A stretch of DNA of 6,306 bases, taken from positions 1 to 6,306 of the forward strand of contig DRQB01000165.1 in assembly GCA_011330645.1 (NCBI GenBank). The letters are read 5' to 3'. Shown in pieces: positions 1 to 5,274 of this stretch. Position 1 is the first letter of the stretch. Each line of letters opens with the position of its first letter. The position numbers were made by a program, and so were the translations under genes. Under the pieces are notes generated by a model that saw nothing but the letters and a program-made list of their open reading frames with translations, was not told the origin of the DNA and did no database searches. Origin of the DNA: Campylobacterota bacterium (lineage in GTDB: Bacteria > Campylobacterota > Campylobacteria > Campylobacterales > Sulfurovaceae).

Positions 1-141
1 AAATATAAAAAGCTTTTACATTCAAATCGAGGAGAAAAATTAAACCCTTGGTTCTTTATATTTTTATAATCCTCCACCCATAAATAGACCAACTCCATTC
101 TTTCCCCTTGTAATCAATACAATAATTATAGCCAAATTTGT
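1..141. other. AT-rich left edge without a recognisable gene
   Basis: No convincing gene, RNA or REP copy is visible here. Short reading frames run in from the left edge on the + strand and stop at 41-43 and 67-69. One of them could be the tail of a gene lying outside the window, but too few residues are visible to say. Confidence 0.4.
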
Positions 142-167
142 GGTGTTGTGAGGGCACAACACCCTAC
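142..167 (-). repeat. REP hairpin copy A
   Basis: Read on the - strand, this is GTAG (167-164), then stem GGTGTTGTG, loop CCCT and a perfectly complementary stem arm. The closing pair is G:C. With its flank (133-167) it matches copy E (958-992) at 34 of 35 positions. It has no opposite-facing partner to its left, so it is either a singlet or a REPIN remnant. Confidence 0.85.
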
Positions 168-208
168 CAAACCTACCACCATAATTAAATTCATTTTTTA
201 TACCAACC

Positions 209-234
209 GTAGGGTGTTGTACCCCTACAACACC
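209..234 (+). repeat. REP hairpin copy B
   Basis: GTAG (209-212) is followed by stem GGTGTTGTA (213-221), loop CCCC and the complementary arm (226-234). The closing pair is A:T. Positions 205-240 are identical over 36 bp to 879-914, which contain copy D on the other side of the transposase gene. Confidence 0.88.
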
Positions 235-285
235 GATAATACAAACGGCAATAAAATTATATATACACAACGCATCCACATTGGC

Positions 286-311
286 GGTGTTGTCGTGGGA
301 CAACACCCTAC
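286..311 (-). repeat. REP hairpin copy C
   Basis: Read on the - strand, this is GTAG (311-308), stem GGTGTTGTC, loop CCAC and a perfect complementary arm. The closing pair is C:G, different from all other copies, so both stem positions have changed together. It faces copy B and is the copy nearest the transposase start, about 100 bp away. Confidence 0.85.
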
Positions 312-409
312 AGCCCTCACCAATGCAAATTGTGATTATGATTAAATCCAAAAATATGACAATTTGCCATATTTTTTATATCTCATATCTATCTATGCTA
401 CTATTGACT
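312..409 (+). other. Leader of the transposase gene with an AT-rich hairpin
   Basis: This stretch lies between REP copy C and the transposase start. It contains a perfect 9-bp inverted repeat (AAAAATATG at 350-358 and its complement at 368-376, 9-nt loop) followed by a T run. A TATGAT at 337-342 could be a -10 element, but no -35 is evident and no Shine-Dalgarno sequence precedes the start at 410. Expression signals are therefore weak, as expected for a gene kept at low activity. Confidence 0.35.
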
Positions 410-886
410 ATGTCAAATTATAAACGAATATATCTTGATGGGTATAGCTACTTTATCACCATGGTTACCCAAGAACGGAGCCCTATACTCATTGACAACA
501 TTATACCCTTACGTGACAGCTTTAAACGGAGCAAACAACGGTATGAGTATCAACTAGATGCTATTGTCATTTTGCCTAACCATATACATATGATACTCAC
601 ACCCAAAAACCCTCATGAATACTCCAAAATCATCACCCACATCAAACGTAGCTTTGTGTATGGATTAGATGCATCACTCAAAGAAAAAGCCAAACTGCAT
701 CTAAGCTCTTCTAGCTACCAACGTAAACTCTCAGGCATCTGGCAAAAAAGATTTTATGAACACACCATAAGAGATGAAAAAGACTGGCTTGAAAAAATGA
801 ACTACATACAACACAATGCTGTCAAACATGCATATGTTGACACATGGGAAAACTGGGAATATTCATCATTCATCAAAAAACCGTAG
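410..886 (+). CDS. rayT: REP-associated tyrosine transposase (RAYT; Y1/HUH transposase family)
   Basis: A 158-aa single-strand DNA transposase of the IS200-like Y1 family, expected to nick REP hairpins through a tyrosine. The N-terminus MSNYKRIYL followed by YFITMVTQER is typical of RAYTs. The metal-binding HUH motif is HIH at residues 58-60 within LPNHIHMIL. Near the C-terminus come WQKRFYEHTIRDE (111-123) and the helix NYIQHNAVKHA (131-141), where Y132 is the likely nucleophile. The protein closes with the family's W-x-YSSF ending. The family usually has NPVKH where this protein has NAVKH. The start at 410 was chosen because the conserved domain begins there. An in-frame ATG at 395 is possible, while the one at 281 lies next to REP copy C. 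No good ribosome site is visible. The TAG stop (884-886) is part of the GTAG of REP copy D. The gene converges with recQ. It appears intact; activity is unproven. Confidence 0.9.
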   Translation: MSNYKRIYLDGYSYFITMVTQERSPILIDNIIPLRDSFKRSKQRYEYQLDAIVILPNHIHMILTPKNPHEYSKIITHIKRSFVYGLDASLKEKAKLHLSSSSYQRKLSGIWQKRFYEHTIRDEKDWLEKMNYIQHNAVKHAYVDTWENWEYSSFIKKP

Positions 887-908
887 GGTGTTGTACCCCT
901 ACAACACC
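883..908 (+). repeat. REP hairpin copy D, overlapping the transposase stop codon
   Basis: GTAG (883-886) precedes stem GGTGTTGTA (887-895), loop CCCC (896-899) and the complementary arm (900-908). It is identical to copy B, including flanks (36-bp exact direct repeat, 879-914 versus 205-240). The TAG of its GTAG is the stop codon of the transposase gene, and the last sense codons AAA CCG are partly repeat sequence. Confidence 0.88.
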
Positions 909-966
909 GATAATTTAAACAACAAACATACCCGTGAATGCATAATATTATACAATTCAAATTTTT

Positions 967-992
967 GGTGTTGTGAGGGCACAACACCCTAC
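967..992 (-). repeat. REP hairpin copy E
   Basis: Read on the - strand, this is GTAG (992-989), stem GGTGTTGTG, loop CCCT and a perfect complementary arm. It is almost identical to copy A, including the CAAATTT flank. It lies 30 bp beyond the recQ stop codon, so it would be transcribed in the recQ 3' untranslated region. Confidence 0.87.
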
Positions 993-1022
993 GCCCTTAT
1001 GTCATTTGAATTTTATAAAAAA

Positions 1023-2804
1023 TTACCCATCTATCAACACCTCCAAAAATGCTTCTCCATACCGCTCAAACTTCACATCCCCAATGCCATGTACTTCCAA
1101 CATCTCTCCTTTATTTTGTGGTACTTTACTTGAGAGATCTTTGAGTGTTTTATCTGAAAATACGATGTAAGGGGGAATGCCTTTTTCGGAGGCTATTTGG
1201 GTTCGTAATGTACGGAGTTTGTCGTACATATCAACATCGTAGTCGTCAAAGTATGTGACTTTCTTTTTAGGCTCTGCTTTTTGTACGGTGAGTCTCTCTT
1301 TTTTGAGATCTATGGTGTGTGCACCTTTGATGACTTCTACCCCAAACTCTGTCAACTTGTAAACTTTAAACTCACCAATAGCAACGGCACCAAGCTCTAA
1401 AAGCTTGTCACCTATGGTAAGCCATTGACTCTTGCTGTATTCGTCTCCTATGCCATAGACAGAGAGGCTGTCGTGTCCATTTTGTAAGAGGCGTTGTTCT
1501 TTACTGCCTTTGAGTACATCTACAATGTAGTGTAGTCCGAAATTCTGCTCAGTTCTGAGAATGGCAGAGAGCATCATACGTGCAGCTGTGGTGATGTCAA
1601 CCTTCTCTGACTCTGGAGCTGTACAGTTGTCACATTTAGTTCCACATGACTCTATACGGTCATCAAAGTACGCGGCAATGCTCTGGTGTCTACAGTTTTC
1701 AGAGTTGGCGAAGCGTACCATGCTGTCAAGCTTGTTGAAGGCGTGTTCTTTGTAAGGAGTATCTGGTAAGTCTTCTATAAACATCTTTTGTTGCACGATG
1801 TCTGCAGCTGAGTAGAGTAACAAAGTTTCAGCCTCTAGCCCATCCCGTCCTGCACGTCCTATTTCTTGGTAAAAGTTTTCTAGGGTTTTTGGTAGGGTCA
1901 TGTGCACAACAAAACGTATGTTTGATTTGTCTATCCCCATACCAAAGGCAATGGTGGCAACCACTATCTGTACTCGGTCTGCTACAAAGTCTGCATAGGT
2001 TTTATTTTTCTCTTCTGTAGGCAACCCTGCATGGTAAGCTTTTGCCTCTATGCCTTTGCCCTGTAAAAAAGAGGCAATGTTCTCTGTAGATTTACGTGAA
2101 AGCGTGTAGATGATGCCTGACTCATCGGTATGGAGTTTAAGAAACTCCAAAAGTTGTTGACGTCCATCTTTAATGCGGTGTCGTGCATGAATCGTAAGAT
2201 TTTCTCTAAAGAGAGAACCTCTGACACGTTTTGGACTTTGTAAACCAAGATTGGTTGCGATGTCTTGTTCTACAGCATTGGTAGCAGTGGCTGTAAATGC
2301 AGCGATGGGTGTGGTGGCAAACTGCTCTTTAAGCAGACTCAAACGTCTATAGTTCTCCCTAAACTCATGCCCCCACTCTGACACACAGTGTGCTTCGTCT
2401 ATGACAAAGAAGTTGACAGGGAGTTGATGCAAAAGATTTAAAAAATAGGCATTTGTCAAACGCTCAGGTGCTACATAGAGGAGTTTTATCTCACCATTAC
2501 GCAACTGCTGTTCTATCTCTTGAGACTCTTCTAGAGTTTGCATGGACGAAAGCATCGCTGCACTTATGTCATTGGAACGCAGAGCCACCACTTGGTCATG
2601 CATGAGAGCCAATAATGGAGAGACCACCACAGTGATACCCTCCATCAGCAATGTAGGCAGTTGATAACAGAGTGATTTACCCCCACCTGTAGGGAGTATC
2701 ATCAGTACATCTTCTTTGTTTAGTATGGCGTCCACCACCTCTTCTTGTAAAGGGCGAAAAGCATCATGTCCAAAATAGTGTTTGAGAGTTTCTAATTTAT
2801 TCAT
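1023..2804 (-). CDS. recQ: ATP-dependent DNA helicase RecQ
   Basis: A 593-aa 3'-to-5' superfamily 2 DNA helicase for recombination, replication-fork repair and suppression of illegitimate exchange in the cytoplasm. The order of parts is complete. The FRPLQ motif that precedes the ATP site is at 16-20. Walker A PTGGGKS is at 38-44 and DEAH at 136-139, followed by the aromatic-rich loop CVSEWGHEFR. Motif III FTATA is at 170-174, and motif VI, from Q313 through GRAGRDG, at 313-322. The zinc cysteines of the RecQ C-terminal domain are C371, C387, C391 and C394. A winged-helix region follows (about 400-495), then a C-terminal HRDC domain (about 523-593). Length is close to the usual 600 aa. No frameshift or missing catalytic residue is seen. 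The ATG at 2804 begins the normal N-terminus, but no strong ribosome site precedes it. The gene lies 59 nt behind the response regulator gene and may be read from it or from a weak promoter in the gap. Confidence 0.97.
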   Translation of the reverse strand: MNKLETLKHYFGHDAFRPLQEEVVDAILNKEDVLMILPTGGGKSLCYQLPTLLMEGITVVVSPLLALMHDQVVALRSNDISAAMLSSMQTLEESQEIEQQLRNGEIKLLYVAPERLTNAYFLNLLHQLPVNFFVIDEAHCVSEWGHEFRENYRRLSLLKEQFATTPIAAFTATATNAVEQDIATNLGLQSPKRVRGSLFRENLTIHARHRIKDGRQQLLEFLKLHTDESGIIYTLSRKSTENIASFLQGKGIEAKAYHAGLPTEEKNKTYADFVADRVQIVVATIAFGMGIDKSNIRFVVHMTLPKTLENFYQEIGRAGRDGLEAETLLLYSAADIVQQKMFIEDLPDTPYKEHAFNKLDSMVRFANSENCRHQSIAAYFDDRIESCGTKCDNCTAPESEKVDITTAARMMLSAILRTEQNFGLHYIVDVLKGSKEQRLLQNGHDSLSVYGIGDEYSKSQWLTIGDKLLELGAVAIGEFKVYKLTEFGVEVIKGAHTIDLKKERLTVQKAEPKKKVTYFDDYDVDMYDKLRTLRTQIASEKGIPPYIVFSDKTLKDLSSKVPQNKGEMLEVHGIGDVKFERYGEAFLEVLIDG

Positions 2805-2863
2805 AGTAGAAGTGTAGCGTATTCATTTTCAAAAGAAGAAAAACATTGCAAATTGACATATTT
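2805..2863 (-). other. Short gap between response regulator and recQ
   Basis: These 59 nt are AT-rich with a pyrimidine tract on the - strand. A TTGCAA (2851-2846) could be a -35, but no good -10 follows at the right distance, and there is no terminator hairpin. Read-through from the regulator gene into recQ is therefore possible. Confidence 0.35.
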
Positions 2864-3547
2864 TTAGTTAAATTTATAGCCCACTCCCCATACAGGGTGA
2901 AAGTAATTTTGTTCATTTTGGGGGTCGATTTTATTTTTAAGACGGTTTATGGCAACATTAACTGCGTTATCATTGACCCCTTCCCCCTCTACTCCCCATA
3001 CCTCATCACGCAGAAAATCTCTGGTAAGCGGTTTATCTATATGTTTCATAAACGTATGTAAAAGTTTGAATTCAAGGTTGGTAAGAGAGACTTCCTCTCC
3101 ACCCACATAGAGGTCTTGTTTATTCAAATCTATCGTAAGTTGTTTATGTTTAACACGTGCCTGTTTCTGCAATGCACCAGAACGTTTTAAAAGTGCTTTG
3201 ACACGTAATGTCAACTCTTTGGGAGAAAAAGGTTTACACATGTAGTCATCGCCACCTGCTTCAAAACCCTCTTCTAGTTCTGATTCTCTGGCTTTGGCAG
3301 TAAGGAAGATGACAGGGATATCATAGCCTATTTCACGTAAATAAGAGACAAACTCGCTGCCTTCCATCCCTGGTAAATTTCTGTCTACCAACATGAGTGC
3401 AGGCGTCTCTTCTTCTAAAAACTGTTCGACATTCTCTGTTGACAAAAAACCTGTCACAGTGTACCCCTCTTTGTTTAAGTGGTACTCTATCAGTTCCAGT
3501 ATATCTTCTTCGTCTTCAATGACGACTATCTCTATGTTTTCATGCAT
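2864..3547 (-). CDS. OmpR/PhoB-family two-component response regulator
   Basis: A 227-aa cytoplasmic transcription regulator. The receiver domain covers about 5-120: acidic pocket E11/D12, phospho-acceptor D55 in LMLVDRNLPG, switch T83 in FLTA, and invariant K105 in CKPF. A winged-helix DNA-binding domain of the OmpR/PhoB class follows (about 133-227), with LTNLEFKLL, the recognition-helix region around NAVNVAINRLKNKI and the terminal GVGYKF hairpin. The ATG at 3547 gives a normal receiver N-terminus. A TTG at 3565 would add six residues and overlap the upstream gene by 11 nt. The gene starts 7 nt after the phosphate permease stop, so the two are very likely one transcript with coupled translation. 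Its position behind a phosphate carrier and a Pho-box-like site suggests a PhoB/PhosR-type role, but this is inference: the family also regulates many other processes. No sensor kinase is nearby. Confidence 0.92.
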   Translation of the reverse strand: MHENIEIVVIEDEEDILELIEYHLNKEGYTVTGFLSTENVEQFLEEETPALMLVDRNLPGMEGSEFVSYLREIGYDIPVIFLTAKARESELEEGFEAGGDDYMCKPFSPKELTLRVKALLKRSGALQKQARVKHKQLTIDLNKQDLYVGGEEVSLTNLEFKLLHTFMKHIDKPLTRDFLRDEVWGVEGEGVNDNAVNVAINRLKNKIDPQNEQNYFHPVWGVGYKFN

Positions 3548-3554
3548 GAAGATA

Positions 3555-5093
3555 TTATACTGCAAAACCTTTAATCACATAAAAGATAATCGCAGAGAGT
3601 ATCGCTGCAGCTGGTACGGTAATAATCCATGCTGCTACAATCTTTTTGACCATGCCGCGTTTTACATAGTTTTCACGAAGTGTACGTTTGATACTTTTAA
3701 CTCTTTTTTTCTGTGCCTTGTGTGCTTCGATAAGTTTTAATTTCTTTGCAGGTTCATCATCACTACAATCCTCAAGGTCTGCTTTTAGTGCACGTTGTTT
3801 TTCTACTTCCACTTGAAGCTTTTTTTGTTTCTCATCCATTTTTTTAGAGTCTAGCCACTCACGTAAAAAACCTACACCAAATACAGCTCCCACAGCAATG
3901 TGCGTAGAAGATACAGGCAAACCAAGTTGAGAAGCGATAATTACCGTAATCGCAGCAGCCATCATAATGGAAAATGCTCTCATCGGGTCAAGCTCTGTAA
4001 TCTCAGAACCCACTGTCTTAATGAGTCTTGGTCCAAAGAGTGCAAGTCCTACAGAGATACCCAAACCACCAACAACCATGACCCATAAAGGAATCGCTGC
4101 TTTTTTAGAGATAGAGAGGTTTACGAGTGCATCATTCACGGCAGCGAGTGGTCCTACTGCATTGGCAACGTCATTCGCACCATGAGCAAATGAAAGAAAG
4201 ATTGCTGCAAAAACCAATGGAATACCAAAGAGTACATTAATGTCTGCTCTTGCGTTATCCATACCAGCAATCTTCGCTACGATTTTTGGCTTTACAATGA
4301 TATATATTATAATTGCACCAACAATACCAAAAGCAAGTGCTATACCAATCGTAGGTTTTTTAGTCTGTGGTAAAAAACTTAACACACTAGTCAAATCATG
4401 CCATACATGCTTCAATCCCTTAAGGGTAAGGTATGTAATAAACGCGGCTGCCATCACAGCAATCAGGACAGGTACTAGCTTTTTAGCCGCTCCAAGCTTG
4501 TCTTCTTTGTAAATAATTTGAGATTTAATGATATAAAGGAAAATCGCAGCAATCACACCACCAAGCACAGGAGAGATAACCCATGATGCAGCAATCTTAC
4601 CCATCGTTCCCCATGAAACGATAGCAAAGCCCCCCGCAGCAATACCACCACCAAGTACACCACCCACAATAGAGTGTGTCGTAGAGACTGGTGCTTTAAG
4701 CCATGTCGCAAGGTTTAGCCAAAGTGCCGCAGCAAGAAGTGCCGCTGACATCGCATAAACAAACAGCATCGGGTCACCACCAAATGCTGCAGGATCAATG
4801 ATACCTTTTTTAATGGTTCCAACAACGTCTCCACCAGCAACCAAAGCACCCATTGCTTCAAAAATCGCTGCAATAACGATAACACTGGTCATCGTGATGG
4901 CACCAGAACCATAGGCAGGCCCTACGTTATTTGCCACATCATTGGCTCCAATGTTCATCGCCATATAAGCACCAAATACTGCTGCAAGTACTAAAAATCC
5001 GCCGTGTGTTGCTTGTCCGATAATGCTGTTTGCATAAAAAGCAACTGCTACTGCAAACCCTGCACCTATCAACATTTTAAAAGTGTTATTCAT
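3555..5093 (-). CDS. pit: PiT-family inorganic phosphate transporter
   Basis: A 512-aa inner-membrane phosphate permease (PHO4 family), which takes up phosphate, usually as a metal-phosphate complex, using an ion gradient. The two inverted PHO4 repeats are both clear. GANDVANN (49-56) and PVSTTHSIVG (135-144) lie in the first half, GANDVANA (305-312) and PVSSTHIAVG (393-402) in the second. About ten to twelve hydrophobic segments are visible, ending with AWIITVPAAAILSAIIFYVI (488-507). Between the second repeat and that last segment is a strongly charged, probably helical stretch (about 411-482, rich in K and E), likely cytoplasmic. The start ATG at 5093 has a good ribosome site (AAGGA, 6 nt upstream). 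The gene has its own promoter region with a Pho-box-like site and is followed at 7 nt by a PhoB-type regulator gene. Substrate by family is phosphate; sulfate or other anions cannot be excluded. Confidence 0.94.
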   Translation of the reverse strand: MNNTFKMLIGAGFAVAVAFYANSIIGQATHGGFLVLAAVFGAYMAMNIGANDVANNVGPAYGSGAITMTSVIVIAAIFEAMGALVAGGDVVGTIKKGIIDPAAFGGDPMLFVYAMSAALLAAALWLNLATWLKAPVSTTHSIVGGVLGGGIAAGGFAIVSWGTMGKIAASWVISPVLGGVIAAIFLYIIKSQIIYKEDKLGAAKKLVPVLIAVMAAAFITYLTLKGLKHVWHDLTSVLSFLPQTKKPTIGIALAFGIVGAIIIYIIVKPKIVAKIAGMDNARADINVLFGIPLVFAAIFLSFAHGANDVANAVGPLAAVNDALVNLSISKKAAIPLWVMVVGGLGISVGLALFGPRLIKTVGSEITELDPMRAFSIMMAAAITVIIASQLGLPVSSTHIAVGAVFGVGFLREWLDSKKMDEKQKKLQVEVEKQRALKADLEDCSDDEPAKKLKLIEAHKAQKKRVKSIKRTLRENYVKRGMVKKIVAAWIITVPAAAILSAIIFYVIKGFAV

Positions 5094-5099
5094 TGATTT

Positions 5100-5104
5100 T
5101 CCTT
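5100..5104 (-). promoter_or_regulatory. Ribosome binding site of the phosphate transporter
   Basis: AAGGA on the - strand with six bases (AAATCA) before the ATG at 5093. It is the clearest Shine-Dalgarno sequence in the window and supports that start. Confidence 0.75.
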
Positions 5105-5124
5105 CAATTGTATAATTTGAAAGA

Positions 5125-5171
5125 AGTATAGAGAAAAAGTATTACAATTTTGTTACGAAATTGTAATACTT
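5125..5171 (-). promoter_or_regulatory. Pho-box-like operator and promoter of the pit gene
   Basis: On the - strand, two 11-bp direct units follow each other: TCGTAACAAAA (5158-5148) and TTGTAATACTT (5147-5137). They resemble the PhoB site, which is two TGTCAT-like units repeated every 11 bp with an A/T-rich linker. The 18-bp core ends at 5141, and exactly 10 nt later is a -10-like TATACT (5130-5125); no separate -35 is seen. That spacing is the one known for PhoB-activated promoters in E. coli. The same region is also a perfect 14-bp inverted repeat (5137-5150 and 5158-5171, 7-nt loop), so a dimeric repressor with a symmetrical site is the main alternative. Transcription would start near 5118, leaving a leader of about 25 nt. 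Confidence 0.5.
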
Positions 5172-5215
5172 ATAAAGAGATTCTCTAATAATAGACTAAG
5201 TTTGGGAAGTAATAG

Positions 5216-5261
5216 AAAAGAGAGAAAAAGTATCAAGTCTTACAAAAAGACTTGATTACTT
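5216..5261 (-). terminator. Rho-independent terminator of the porin gene
   Basis: On the - strand, a perfect 10-bp stem (ATCAAGTCTT at 5256-5247 paired with 5241-5232) with loop TTTGT is followed by ACTTTTTCTCTCTTTTC. Four more outer pairs form if A5257 is bulged. The hairpin begins shortly after the porin stop codon (5277-5275), so it ends the porin transcript and separates it from pit. The stem is modest in GC, which lowers its strength. Confidence 0.75.
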
Positions 5262-5274
5262 AGTATGGCGTATC

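Larger units (their letters stand above)
209..311. repeat. REPIN-like inverted pair B-C, 103 bp
   Basis: Copies B (+) and C (-) face each other with their GTAG feet at the outer ends. The 51-bp AT-rich spacer has no coding potential. Two inverted REPs about 100 bp long overall is the form called a REPIN. The start of the spacer (GATAAT, then AAAC two bases later) is shared with the downstream pair, while the rest differs. Confidence 0.65.
133..992. mobile_element. RAYT locus: REP-associated tyrosine transposase gene flanked by five REP hairpins
   Basis: The unit consists of a Y1/HUH transposase gene with three REP-like hairpins on its left (142-167, 209-234, 286-311) and two on its right (883-908, 967-992). 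The same hairpin appears nowhere else in the window. Seen directly: identical stem core, GTAG foot and alternating orientation (-,+,-, gene, +,-). Known of the family: RAYTs are single-copy, domesticated relatives of IS200/IS605 transposases, found beside the REP or REPIN sequences they are thought to disperse. Inference: this is such a pair, with the flanking repeats as substrate. No target-site duplication or classical IS ends are apparent. The outer limits follow the repeated sequence: 133-167 matches 958-992 with one mismatch. Confidence 0.8.
883..992. repeat. REPIN-like inverted pair D-E, 110 bp
   Basis: Copies D (+) and E (-) are inverted with outward GTAG feet and a 58-bp AT-rich spacer. 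The pair fills the space between the convergent transposase and recQ genes. The hairpins are not followed by T runs on either strand, so they are not ordinary intrinsic terminators. They could still stabilise transcript 3' ends, as REP sequences do in enterobacteria. Confidence 0.65.

Noticed and set aside
1..43. A possible C-terminal tail of a + strand gene entering from the left edge.
   Set aside because: Only about 13 residues would be visible and another frame is open as well, so the sequence cannot decide.
64..351. A 95-codon open frame on the - strand across REP copies A, B and C.
   Set aside because: It is made largely of the palindromic repeats read through, with repeated VL.HNT-like peptides. 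No domain or ribosome site is seen, and the repeats explain the lack of stops.
281..409. A longer N-terminus of the transposase starting at 281.
   Set aside because: It would begin next to the stem of REP copy C and add 43 residues unlike any RAYT. The conserved domain begins at 410.
887..988. Copies D and E as intrinsic terminators.
   Set aside because: The stems are followed by GATAATTT or CTACGCCC on the + strand and GTAG or AC-rich and A-rich sequence on the - strand. There is no T run.
142..992. Reading the repeats as a CRISPR array.
   Set aside because: The copies alternate in orientation, spacing is irregular, a transposase gene interrupts them, and no cas genes are present.
816..1133. 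A + strand frame overlapping the RAYT end, the D-E repeats and the recQ end.
   Set aside because: It crosses two genes in other frames and the REP hairpins, and it has no family resemblance. It is a shadow frame.
2846..3061. A + strand frame antisense to the response regulator end.
   Set aside because: It has no ribosome site or recognisable motif and lies fully opposite a well-supported gene.
4240..4512. A + strand hydrophobic frame inside the permease gene.
   Set aside because: The hydrophobic look comes from the reverse complement of membrane-segment codons. It lies wholly within pit.
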